Shown piece after piece: positions 1 to 10,177 of a DNA stretch of 64,000 nucleotides. Within the stretch, counting starts at the first letter, position 1. Every line of letters starts with the position of its first letter. The position numbers and the translations under genes are program-made. A model generated the notes under the pieces. That model was not told where the DNA came from, ran no database searches, and saw only the letters and a program-made list of their open reading frames with translations. Origin of the DNA: Mesostigma viride. Taxonomy: Eukaryota; Streptophyta; Mesostigmatophyceae; Mesostigmatales; Mesostigmataceae. Where the stretch lies: the NCBI GenBank assembly GCA_009746045.1, contig RPFO01000115.1, forward strand, positions 1,018,734-1,082,733. The letters are read 5' to 3'.

Positions 1-1235
1 GAGCACCGAGGCCAGCGCGGGGAAGGCCATGGACAGGGTGAACCCCAGGGGGTACCAGATGCTTGCGGCGGACGCCGCCAGCCGTCCCTGCGACGACGAC
101 ACAACGGTGCACACGCCAACGACGACGACCGCGACGCTGAGGAACTGCCGCCTTGTGTACTGGCGGCCGAGGATAAGCGTGGACCAGAGCATCTGGAAGA
201 AGAGGAAGCTCTGGGAGAGGACGGGAAGTAGCTGGCCCGGGACAAAGGCGGCGGCGACCACGTTGCCTAACAGGCCGAGCGCTTCCAGTAACCCCACGAG
301 CGCAAACTCGCGCTTGGGGTACGCCAGCATTTTGTCGGTCACGACGCCCTGGGCGCGGCGCAGGGCCAGCACGGTCAGGTAAACGACCGCGTAGCCGACC
401 GTGGTGAGCTGGGCGAGGAAGAAGGGGTAGTCACGCAGAGGGACGAGGGCCATCTTGAACAGGACCCTGCAGAGGGGAAGGGTGGGTGGGAAGGCAGAAA
501 GGGGTGGGGGAGCAGGCGGACAAGGGCGGGAAGGGGGAGAGGAGGAGGGGAAGAAAATGGGGGAAAGGGGGGTAGACAGTGGGCAACAGGCAGCATTGAA
601 CGCAGACAGGGCAAGACACTAAGATGATTGTTGCTCGTGGGTCTGGTAATTTTAATGGGTGTTGCGTTCATCACACGAGGAATGTGAAGCAGGGGATGCA
701 AACTTCTGCTCTAAAAATATTTTTAAGGTCACCACAGTGAGCCTCTAGACAGCAGTACCCACATCGCCTGCAACGAGTGAAAATACCCAGAGAGATTTGG
801 CTGCAAACGATATGATAGGGCGTCCTTCGCACTTCTGCCCATACCCACGCCGATGACAATGATTTCTCTATCAGACAGACCCTTGAGTAAACACTACGCA
901 AGGGAAGAGAGAAGTGGGTCGCGTCAGAACTAGTCCGTCGCATTATGACCGTACCTGTTGGTTGCGGAGAAAGCTGTTACGGCAGCCATTGTAGACAGCA
1001 CCGCAGATGTGCTTGCGACTGGAACAGGCGCAGGAGACTTGGCCTGATTCTCGGCAGAAACTCGGAGTGGACGAAAAACAACCTGCTGGTATCGATGTGG
1101 TAAAGATGGGCGAAGCTGCAGGCTTTGCCGCTGGCTGGGAGAAAAAGGTGCGCTTTTCACCGGCGACAAAACACGAGACTTTGATACGAGCGCGGCATAT
1201 GCCCCGCCTATGGAGGCATGGCAGACAGAAGTCAT
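1..1235 (-). CDS. CLT: CRT-like (chloroquine-resistance-transporter-like) plastid transporter, 3' part beyond window
   Basis: Two exons on the minus strand: exon 1 at 1235..955 and exon 2 at 466..1, continuing past the window edge. The intron (954..467) starts GTACGG and ends in a pyrimidine tract plus CTGCAG. The split codon AG/G gives the family-typical NRVLFKMALVPL. Exon 1 (about 93 residues) is rich in Ser, Pro, Arg and Gln and looks like a plastid transit peptide, followed by the first membrane helix. Exon 2 shows DYPFFLAQLTTVGYAVVYL, the VTDKMLAYPKREFALVGLLE block, FLFFQMLWSTLILGRQYTRR and further hydrophobic helices, which match plant CRT-like transporters (drug/metabolite transporter fold). 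In Arabidopsis these move glutathione precursors and thiols across the plastid envelope; that role here is inferred. ATG at 1235 is the first in-frame start. The gene faces a plus-strand gene starting at 2048. Confidence 0.88.
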
Positions 1236-2047
1236 AATGCCAACAGGAAAGAAAACTCCGCGACTCTTAATGCATCAAGACTACGGAGAAAATTCGATTG
1301 TGCAGCCACGGGCATCCGTGCGCAGTGTTTTAGCAGATATCCCAGAATTATTGAACTACATCAGCACAAACAGAACGTGGCTAGCATGGACGTACGTGCA
1401 CTCAGGCCTTTGCGTATTGCGCACCCGGCCTTGTCGTCAGGACGACAATTATTCCAGATTGCGCAGTGCCTACGTGTTCCCAACGTCGATGTTCAAAAAA
1501 TGTTAATGCTACAATTGTCGCAACGATGAGCCATTCGCAGGTGGCGGTTGGCTCCAACTATACGAAGTTCAGTATACATATTCTATATACATATTAAAAA
1601 TATAAAATTTATTCTATATACATAGAGCCATGTTGGCTCAGGCTTGAGGCTACGCCACGTGTCGCTACATCGACGCCGTCCGTACTGTCCACCATTGTTT
1701 ACAAAACCCGACAACGAACTGCCTCGAGTACACGCGATGCGCGGTGTGCCAAAACTCTTTCATAAATGCATGCCCTTCGATGTGGCTACAGCTACCTGAA
1801 AGCGACAGCGAAATTTGACGATATTTCCCAAGGACATGTCCAATACTGCACTCCATGCTCGGGCAGTGCAGCACGCAGGCCAGTTTCCAGAGCTTACACA
1901 TCAGTTAAATGCTATGTGCCCTGGCACATGGGCAGCTCTCAAAGGCGCTGAAGCGATGATGGCCAATTAAAGTCTAGGGGAGAGCGTTGTCTATCTGGTT
2001 CTTTCTAGTTGGAATATTTTAAGAAAATAATTAACTTTGAAGCTGCT
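1236..2047. promoter_or_regulatory. Intergenic region between divergent genes
   Basis: This separates the start codons of the transporter (minus) and the gene at 2048 (plus), so it should hold both promoters. It is AT-rich around 1570-1620, with TATA-like runs (tatacatattctatatac). No open frame here has convincing coding character, and no specific regulatory element could be recognised. Confidence 0.4.
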
Positions 2048-3908
2048 ATGGAAGCAAAGCCACTCGAGGCCAGTGTGGTACCTACTAAGCTAGTCGCGAA
2101 TCCGCGTTTCAGGCTGGCAGCTGCGATTGCATTTGTCCGCAGCAGGCAAAAGACATTCAGGTCAATACTACTCGAGAAGGAGCGTTTGAAGCGGAAGTCT
2201 GACGAGCTTGAAGGGACTGTAGATACATTGAAGAAAGATATGCAGGCGCTTCAGTCCCTAAAAGACTTCGGGTCCTGTAGACAAGACGTTCTCAAGGACA
2301 TCGCCTGTATGCCTACACCAAGCAGTCGTCCCGGGAGTTATGTTGAAGAATTCGGTCATTTTATCTGTGACCCGGCCGAAGTGGCTTTGGTCAACCAGCT
2401 TCGTCTTTTGTATCGCCTAAAGCATGGCAGGATGCTGCCGACAAATGATGTTTACGCGTTCGCGCCAGCCAGCATTGTCCTTATCACCGATATGTTGTCA
2501 GATCTGTCTGTTTGTGGACCACCCTCCATAACCGGAGAAGAAACTGCGGCGATCGTGGACCGGTCCATGGCCTTTTGCGACAAGGCCTTGACTTTGTGGG
2601 AGTCAGGTCCGTCAACCTCCGCAAGTGCAGCAGGCTTCGAAGCTCTGGAAAAGTTCATCCTGCAGTTGCTGGAAAGCGTGGAATCCGGTAATTCGTATTT
2701 GGAATGAATCTTACTTGTGCCCTAAGCAAAGCTCTCCTAGTTGTTCCCTTTGCGTCTCTACAGTGCATGATGAACAGCCATGTTGGTTTGGCGTAATGCC
2801 CCATCCTTTGCCTGTTGATGCTGCTCCAGGTTGGTAGACATGGATGGGTGTCGTCCCCCAAGGGGTGGAAGAGGAGCTAGGGTCAGGTAGGAGGGGGAGA
2901 GGGCTGGGCCATGCCACAGCTCATGTCGTCAGTACTTGACAACAGATGCGTGTTGCTGTACTTGTCATGCATGGCCACCCCACCACGACCGCAGACGCCT
3001 ACCCCCAGGGCCCCGCCAGCAACCTGCCAGGGAGCGCCCTGTCGCAGCTGCGCGCCATGTGTCGCACCCGCCGCTTGCGCTGGGTTTTACTGCACGCCGT
3101 CACCAGCCATCTTCTAGCGCATGTCCCCTGGCTGCTTTCCTTGCGGGGGAGCGCTTGTCCAGGGGCCACGGGGACAGCGATGGACGTGGGGCGCGTCTAC
3201 CGGGCGACGTTCCCCATGTGAGAGAGGGAGGGGGGTAACATCCTGGCAGGAGCAATCGAGGCATAGGCCGTGTGCAAGGGGGCTACAGTGACCACACTGA
3301 ACACGGGGCCATGGGAGAGGCCATTAGTGTTGCTCCTCTCACCCAGTCTCCCGGCAGGGTGCACCCCCATCACTGGACACCATCCGCCTATCAAGAGTGG
3401 CCGCGTAGCTTATGTTTTCTCAACCTCGGTTGTGTCGGTCGTTGGCTGCCTGGATAACTTATGTCAGCATACATGTGTGTGCATGCGCATGGTTCCCCGA
3501 TCGGCCATCCGTGCGCTCCAGGTGGCATGCCGTTGCTCATGCAACCTCGGACCGTCTGTCATGTACGTACCTTGCCCATGAATTCATGTCCATTATGTAT
3601 ATGCTGCCCGTGACCTACACCTGCAACGTTGCATACGAAAGCTATGTTGCCAACGCTAACTGGACATGGTTATGGATGCATGGCATGGTGGGTGCCTGCG
3701 CCATGTATCAACTCGCAGGCTGCAACTCATCAGCTTCACCTTCCAAGACCCAGTGGGCGGCCTCGTACCGCACCATGACGGAGATCAGCTGGATGCGTGG
3801 CTGCCGCACTACCTGGAGCTGCACCAGGTGGCGGCGCGCTGCCCCACCAGCTCGCTCGTGGTGACGTACATCATGCGGCTGACGGCTAGCATCCTGCACC
3901 ACGCGTCG
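2048..3908 (+). CDS. Multi-exon gene of uncertain identity; N-terminal coiled coil, possibly MPS1/PRD2-like
   Basis: Proposed exons are 2048..2687, 2995..3217 and 3734..3908, with a downstream end not found. The phases fit exactly: exon 1 ends TCC G before GTAATT, exon 2 starts AC GCC after CCGCAG, exon 2 ends AT before GTGAGA, and exon 3 starts C TTC after CATCAG. ATG at 2048 is chosen because no ATG lies upstream in frame. Residues 1-215 include RFRLAAAIAFVRSR followed by a Lys/Glu-rich coiled coil (about 40-75). Later exons encode hydrophobic helical segments (WVLLHAVTSHLLAHVPWLL; FTFQDPVGGLVPHHDGDQ). The short hydrophobic N-terminus followed by a basic coiled coil resembles the plant meiotic protein MULTIPOLAR SPINDLE 1/PRD2, but only weakly. 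If the splicing is wrong, exon 1 alone reads to a TGA ending at 2707 (219 residues). Confidence 0.45.
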
Positions 3909-4289
3909 GTGGTCAGTGGGTGTCATTCGAGGAGCCACTATACCGTCCTGTCACATCTATTGGAGGGTGGTTGACTCAACCCCTTGTTAATTAATCTTGC
4001 ACTGCCGGATCAGTACGTATCGTAGGTGGACTGGCCGGTGATTAGCCACCGGTGATTAGCTGTGGGCACTGTGCATCGGGACTGCAGCTGGCAGGGACTG
4101 CATATTGCTAGCCAGCATGCATACATATGCGGCGGACTGATTCATGCAATTATCCTTGTTAATACTGCACTGCATGTGGATTCGCTAAATATGCATGTGC
4201 CGTATCGAGAGTCACATGTGGGGTATACGATATCAATGAGACAAACAGATGGGCAACGCCGTGACCAGTGGCCCGATCGCTAGGCGACT
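3909..4289. other. Stretch without recognisable gene
   Basis: No convincing frame or repeat was seen. It may be intron or 3' flank of the preceding gene, ending at the edge of the retroelement island. Confidence 0.4.
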
Positions 4290-5185
4290 ACATCCGCCAC
4301 AAGACCAGCCCCGAGAAGCCCAAAATGTACTGGCGAGGCGGGGGCCTTTATGTCAAGGACACAACCAGCGCGCAGGCCAGAAATCGGGAGTTCTAATCCG
4401 GACCATGGTAGCTCGCGAGCCTGCCGCTATCTTGTCCGCGTGTTCGAGTCGTTCAGGATGATGAATATGAATGGTGAGGGATTCAAGTGTGTAGCCTTGT
4501 GCATTGAAATTATGGCTGGCTTACGTGTAGAGCGACTAGATGACCTAGACGGGTGGGGCCGGAAACAGCTTGCTTGATCAGGGCGTGTGTTTCGAGCCTA
4601 ACTGGCCGGGAGTGTCTAGTGGTGAGCACCGTTGCTGCGATCGCTCTCCCACCATTTACGAGGAAATACCCGCAAATGGAAAACCACTGAAAAGGTCTAG
4701 CTAGTCAGTCATTATTACGTTAGCCATGCCATGATTCCAAACGTCCAAGAACTGCACACGGTACAAAGGCAAAAATCCGGACTGGACAGCACTTTCAAAT
4801 GTGCGGCGGGAACCAAAAGCCCGAGTATGCCAGAAAACATCGTGCATGTTGCTGCAGCGACGCTACGATGTGGACAACGAAATCCAGTGCCAAGCTCGGA
4901 ATGTCCGCAAAGGAGATCTGGCATCACAGGATTCAGATGCATGTGCGGAGATACTACGCGATCCAGCCGGTCCACGACCTGTTTGTAGAGCTTGTGCCAT
5001 GCAAGGGGCAGCCGCCGGAACAGATGTGGGTGACGTTGCAAAAAACACCGGCCGGGGACTTGACGGAGCATAGTGTCTCGGTCATAGTCTCTGACCAACA
5101 AACGATGCAAGAGTTCAACAAGAGTCGTCAACAACAAATTGTGGAAGGCCCCCTAGGCTCCCCCGGGATAGAGCACTCAAGCTAG
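4290..5185 (+). repeat. LINE ORF1 3' scrap joined to a full-length SINE-like repeat (family A)
   Basis: Bases 4290-4360 encode PEKPKMYWRGGGLYVKD, the C-terminal end of the L1-type ORF1 also found at 7300 and 11460. From about 4357 the dispersed family-A repeat begins (acaaccagcgc...). It contains TAGCTCGcGAGCC (RNA polymerase III A-box-like) and GTGTTCGAGTCG (B-box-like) in its first 110 bases, then about 600 bases of body. Other copies are at 23764, 30718 and 58345, and they agree over most of their length. The body keeps a few open stretches (for example IWHHRIQMHVRRYYAIQPVHD near 4910), so part of it may come from an old coding element that I could not identify. Confidence 0.7.
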
Positions 5186-6369
5186 TTGTCTAGATGGGGG
5201 CAATCGACAAATACGGGATAGCTTAGGCATTAGAGCACTGATATAAGCTCAGCGTTATACTTATAGAACAGCTCTGGCTCCTTATAGCCATTTGCTAGCT
5301 TGCTCCGGCCTTATAGAGCTCTGTCGGCTTGATCCTTAGTAGTACCTTTCTTCTAGCGTAAGCTATACGTCGACGCCTACCTATTATGACCATATTGCAG
5401 GCACGTGCTGGCAGACGCCCCTGGATCGATGGGGCCGTACACGCGATTGCAACCGGGCGTATACCGCCGCGCGGCGCGCGCCTACCTACCCTGCCGCCCC
5501 GCCGCCCGAGCGCCAGGGCCGCATACTGCCATGACCCGGTGGTCACGGCTGGGCACCCGCCAAGCCCGCGCGCAACCACGACCGACCCCACGTACGGCCA
5601 TGGCCCACCTCCGGGCCGCCTTGGAGGTGGTCTATCGGCAGGCTGAGCGGGTGGAGCTCGACTGAGACGATGCAAGACTTGAGCTGCCTGCCAGCATCAG
5701 CACTGCGCGGGCGCGGCGCTTGGTTCTAGTACAAACGCTGGCTAGCTTGGCCCCCGGACTGCCAGGCCTCGGCCTGCATGCCCCCGGCATCAGCACGATG
5801 TCCCGAGCGCCCCATGCCAGCGACTTCACACCTGCATGGGCGGCGCCGCGACATCGGCCATGGTAGGGAAGGTAGGTACCCCCGCCGGTAGGTACCTCCG
5901 CCGGCCATAGTAGGGAAGTCGCGAGCTTCCGCCACCGCTGCGCCGCCTGCGGCGGTTGCCTGCCTAGCAGTAGCTGGTCGCGTGACGGCCGGGCCTGCCG
6001 GCCCGCCGGTCCCGCCTGCCTCAGAACCACCTGGCCACCGATCAATTAGTCCGACCGTTCACGGGCCCGTTTTAAGCATACCCTGCTGTCCTAGCTGCAT
6101 GCTGCCCCGTTCCCCGACGACGACTATCACCGATCGCAGTCCAGAGGCTCCCGTCCGGGCCGATGCGGCCACTAGCTGGCGTGGAGTATGAGATATCCTG
6201 GTGGCTGTGGTGAAGTTAGCATGCAGCAGCGCACGAAGGCGTACTCAAGCGTCATGCTTCTCTTCCGGGGTCGACTGCACCCTGATCTCAGGCGGTTGTT
6301 TTTAGCTAGACCGTCAAGGTACCTTGATGAACGGTAGCCGACCATAATTTTTAATATGAAGTGAGACAA
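5186..6369. other. GC-rich stretch without recognisable gene
   Basis: This lies between retroelement remnants. Frames of 60-140 codons occur only because the base composition is GC-rich; none has recognisable motifs. A short duplicated ggtaggtacc/ccgccgg block sits near 5870-5905. It may be older, unrecognisable LINE sequence. Confidence 0.4.
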
Positions 6370-7797
6370 CTATGCCTGGACACACTCAGTGCCCCAGTTG
6401 GCAACGCCCCAGCCCCCGCACAGCCGGCAGCCCCATCGGATAGTCCTCCCTCTGCAATGATGACATCCGCGCAGTGCTGGAGGGCGCACGTGACCTGGCC
6501 GCTGGCCGAGAATTAGATGACCTCGCTGAACACCACGCTCAACACGGTCGAGGCCCGGGTCTCCAACGTGGAAACCAAGGTCGTCCACAAGCTACAACCA
6601 CAGTTCACGGCGCTACACACCGCGGCGCAGGCTTCGGAAACGCATGATGCACTTGTCTCTCGCCTTAACCAGGTGGAGGGCAAGTGCGGTGTGCTCATGA
6701 AGAAGCTTGAGGCCATCACCGCCCACACCGAGGCCCTGGCCACACAGGTCCCAATTCCCAAATTAAGCTAGCGGAGCAGACGGCCACCATTGCATCCCAG
6801 CCACCCCGGCAGGATGCTGGTGACCTCCTGCCGCTCTCCTATGGGGACCTGCTGCGGCCGCCTCCACCACCGACGCCATCGCCACGAAGCTCCAGGAGCT
6901 GGAGGACCACCGCCAGGCCCAGCAACGGGAGGTCACCGATCGTGCTCGCCGCGAGTGCCGAGTGGTGCTACGTCGCTTCCCCCAGCTAGAAGCCAGGTGA
7001 GACGTCAACCTCCCTTGCTGACGAGCTCAAGAACCAGCTTCTTACCCTCATGGGCCTAGCTGGTAGGTGAGGTAGAACTGCGTGGGTGCCACCGCCTTCC
7101 CCACTCACGGGACAAGGCGGCTCCCCCACCAGTCCTGCTCACCTTCCTCTCCCCTGAGGATAATTAAGCAGCGGTTCCTCTCTCGTCGCAAGAGGTTCAC
7201 ACGACCTCACCTGGACGCTGGATGACGACCTAACCCCCGCTCAGCAACAGCAGTGACGCGACCTGCGGCCGGAATACCTCCGCCATAAGCAGGACCCCCA
7301 GAAGCCCAAGGTGTACTGGAGGGGCGGGGACCTGATGATCAACCACAAGATGTGGACGCCCCCAGCGGGCTAGAATAGCAATAGCCCTAGCTTGTAACCA
7401 TTGGAGTCACTGCCGCTAAGGCAGCCATGCCTAGAATGTTTGCCTAGCTGTGCCAACATACCTAGTCACGTGCCGCCAACGCACGGTACACAACCAGCCA
7501 TAGCCTTAGCCTAGTCCTAGTACAGCCATGCTACGCCCTGGCTATGTTCAGATTACAATTGCCCACGCTATACTTGTTATGCTACGCTTACATGGGTCTT
7601 ATTGCACCCGCAGTTTGCCGGATCGTTAGCGTGTCCGTAGCTAGCGCTCCCGATTGCAGCTGTGGCATGCCTTTGGCATGAAGGAGACTGGGGGTCTCTG
7701 CCCTTTCTCCTGTAGTGCACACACAGGGATTAAAAGCACTTCGGTGCACCGTGACTCCCCAACGGGAGCACGAGTTTTTAATTAATTAATTAATTAA
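6370..7797 (+). mobile_element. Degraded LINE ORF1 copy with 3' UTR and (TTAA)n tail
   Basis: Bases 6517-6771 still encode a coiled coil (TLNTVEARVSNVETKV...LVSRLNQVEGK). Further pieces in shifted frames follow: LQELEDHRQAQQREVTDRAR with VVLRRFPQLEA near 6890-6990, and QKPKVYWRGGDLMINHKMW near 7290-7355. These correspond in order to the intact ORF1 at 10178-11563. A 3' UTR follows (7373-7760). It ends in the conserved hairpin tail ACTCCCCAACGGGAGCACG and then (TTAA)n at about 7780-7797. The same UTR occurs inverted at 60698-61145. Stop codons and frameshifts show the copy is dead. Confidence 0.75.
7668..7797 (+). repeat. Conserved LINE/SINE 3' tail module
   Basis: The module reads gaaggagactgggggtctct, then a TCTCCTGTAG segment, then AGCACTTCGGTGC (a stem closed by a TTCG tetraloop), then ACTCCCCAACGGGAGCACG, then (TTAA)n. 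Copies lie at 8041-8158, 22750-22862 (diverged), 58287-58343 and inverted at 60698-60830. Two adjacent hairpins before a short simple-sequence tail fit a structure recognised by a LINE reverse transcriptase; that role is inferred. Confidence 0.7.
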
Positions 7798-7904
7798 TGC
7801 CTGGACGCATGGCCGGCGATCCAACGGCGTAATTAATATGTCCACGGCTACGCATATCCACCTCCATTCATTTCCATCATCGGCCTGCATATTTACGACG
7901 ACTA

Positions 7905-8158
7905 GCTACATTTGCGCGGAAATGATAACGGCAGGCTCGAGCTGTACCACGGTTCGGATTCTTCCAGATTTCGATCTGGCCTGGGCGCGCAACCAGTGCT
8001 GGTTGTCTCTTTGATAGCTAGCATGCATGCAACCATGGGCATGAAGGAGACTGGGGGTCTCTGCCCTTTCTCCTGTAGTGCACACACAGGGATTAAAAGC
8101 ACTTCAGTGCTCCGTACGTGACTCCCCAACGGGAGCACGTGTTCAATTAATTAATTAA
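7905..8158 (+). mobile_element. Short non-autonomous element: inverted SINE head plus LINE tail
   Basis: Bases 7922-8015 resemble the reverse complement of the family-A SINE head (ataacggcaggctcgagct... through tggttgtct). Bases 8041-8158 repeat the 3' tail module, ending in (AATT)n. The same inverted head is seen at 30469-30550. It reads as a small retroposed unit using the LINE tail. Confidence 0.55.
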
Positions 8159-8247
8159 TGGGTTGCATGCTATAGCTGTATTTAACAGAGCTCTATACGT
8201 ACAATATACATAGGAATAGTTGTCTCACTAATTAATAGTAGTACATA

Positions 8248-9668
8248 GCTTTGTCTTATTTATATATATATTATTGCCCGGGCCCCGACCTCCCGCCACA
8301 TGCTATTCGCATTGCCTCCCTGCCTGCACGGATGCGGGGTGGCTGCGGTCTGACTCGTGCCGCCCGGCTGGCCCCAGCAGCCTTTTTGGGCTCCGTCGCT
8401 CAGTCGTGGGCGGAAAGCTGCCGGCTCCTGCCCCTTTTGGCAACGGCAGCGCCTGACCTCCTGGACCCCAGCAGCCCTTTGCCCTTCGTCACCGCCATCC
8501 AGGAGGCCTATGCTGAGATCCAGCAGGCCTGTTCTCCCGTCCGTGCCGCTCAGGCGGTACAGCGCCACCTCCCTCGCGGCACTCCCTCGGTCGCCTCCGT
8601 TCAATCTCCCGCCGCATTCCCTGCTCGCGTCATCGATAAACACCAGAAAACCTACGCGGGTATTCTGCACACGGCTGATTGGATTGCTCTTTTCGCGGAC
8701 CTCAACGCCCAGGGACGTGCGTGGCTGTTCTCGCTTTCCTTGCGGAGTGTGGGCTCGGCGTACCTTCGTGCTCTTCCCATGGCCCCCCCATTCGCCTTGG
8801 CTCCCAGCCACTACTCGGTGGCGCTCCGGCACCAGCTATTTGCCCCGCAGCCTCTTGTTCCGGCCGGGCGGCCTTGTGGTAGCTGTGGGCAGCCGCTGGA
8901 TCCCACGGGGACTCACTACCTTGCCTGCATGGGGGGCCAACAGAATCAGAATTGGTATTTGTATTTGCACACTGTCCTCCTGACGGTGGTGCTCGCCATG
9001 ATTCGGTCGGTTTTCCCCCACGCGAACATCCGGTCCGAGGATGCGGATGGCGCTGCCTTCTATTCCCCCAACCACCGGCCTGACATCGTGGTGCTGGACT
9101 TTGAGGGGGGTGGCCGGCATCTGCTTATTGACGTTTCGGTGGCGCGGCCCTTGGCTCTTAGCCACGTGGCTGGGGCCTCCCTCACGGCAGGTTACACGGC
9201 GGACCGGGCGGAGCGGACCAAGCTCCTGGCCTACGGCGACGTCGGGCACCATCGTGTGGTGCCCTTTGTCCTGGAGGAGTTTGGGGCCATGGGGCCCCTG
9301 ACCTCCGCCTTCTTCAAGGAGTGTTGCCGGCTCCGGGAGGACCGGCTGGACCTGGAGGGCCAGCGGGCCCCATGGTCGGCGCGGACCTGGACGTCATATT
9401 GGCGTCAGCGCTTGTCGGTGGCGCTGACTCGGGCCATGGCGGACATCATGCTCCGCCGTACGCGGGCTGATTTTGCGGTGCAGCAGGGCTATTAGGTTCC
9501 TCCCGTTAGGCGTTTCCATTGGTCTTATCGTACTTCGTAGTATAGAGCTTTGACATGGCTCTGTATATAGGTTTATAGCTGGGCGTTTGCTTTGGTTTGA
9601 GTGATTTCACTCTGCTGTAAGTAATTATATTTTTAATATATATTATTGCTTTGTCTTATTTATATATA
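8248..9668 (+). mobile_element. 5'-truncated LINE flanked by a 21-bp target-site duplication
   Basis: A perfect 21-bp direct repeat beginning gctttgtcttatttatat lies at 8248-8268 and 9648-9668. The 1379 bases between them carry the 3' end of a LINE ORF2 and an AT-rich 3' UTR with the hairpin GAGTGATTTCACTC at about 9599-9612. Truncation at the 5' end together with a long duplication is typical of target-primed reverse transcription. Confidence 0.8.
8269..9495 (+). pseudogene. C-terminal part of LINE ORF2: zinc finger and restriction-like endonuclease
   Basis: About 408 codons stay open to the TAG ending at 9495. The first residues match the post-reverse-transcriptase region of algal and oomycete LINE-like proteins (SLPARMRGGCGLTRAARLAPAAF). 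A CGSCG...H....C zinc finger follows (around residues 205-230). Then comes RPDIVVLDFEGGG with LLIDVSV and a downstream ERTKLLAYGD, matching the PD-(D/E)xK layout of restriction-like endonucleases found in R2-type LINEs. The reverse transcriptase domain itself is missing because the copy is 5' truncated, so this is a fragment rather than a working gene. No frameshift is seen, which suggests a recent insertion. Confidence 0.75.
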
Positions 9669-10177
9669 AATATATATAGATTATAGTTCTCCTACATTTA
9701 TAGTACTCCTATAGATAAATATAGTACTCCTACACACAGATCTCGAGTGATTTATCTAGTACCAAATCCGAAAGGCTTGCATCACTCCCCGGACAGGAGA
9801 ACTTTTGCGGATGACTGTAGGTGTAAGTTGGCGATGCCATGGTATCCGGAGACGTCCGTCCTATAGTCAGCAAAATTGGTGCGAGAGGTCCCCAGTTCGA
9901 TTCCGGTCGGATTCATTTGCAGATCGCGTTTTCCGCGTTTTCCGCGGCCTGGCACTGAACGCAAAGGTTTTCACCTTTGCGGAGTGTCTGATCAGAATAT
10001 ATAGATTATGTTCTAAATACCACGAGCCACGAGCCACGAGGTAGCCATGGCTGACGGCGGCGCTCATAACTTTCACGTTTGAGCACCGAATTTAGTCGTG
10101 AATATCACAATCGCTTCGTCTTTCTAAGACGCACATGCTGTCAGATATAATTTTCCGACGCTATTACGCAATATACG
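9669..10177. other. Leader region upstream of the ORF1 LINE
   Basis: AT-rich flank (9669-9760) is followed by sequence with no gene call. A GTTCGATTCC box at about 9896-9905 resembles an RNA polymerase III B box, but no full tRNA fold could be drawn. This may be the 5' UTR of the LINE whose ORF1 starts at 10178. Confidence 0.35.

Noticed and set aside
29-382. 117-codon plus-strand frame at the left edge
   Set aside because: Lies opposite the well-supported CRT-like exon on the minus strand.
9840-9925. Possible tRNA gene with GTTCGATTCC
   Set aside because: The T-arm stem does not pair properly and no acceptor or anticodon arm could be drawn; at best a Pol III-like box.
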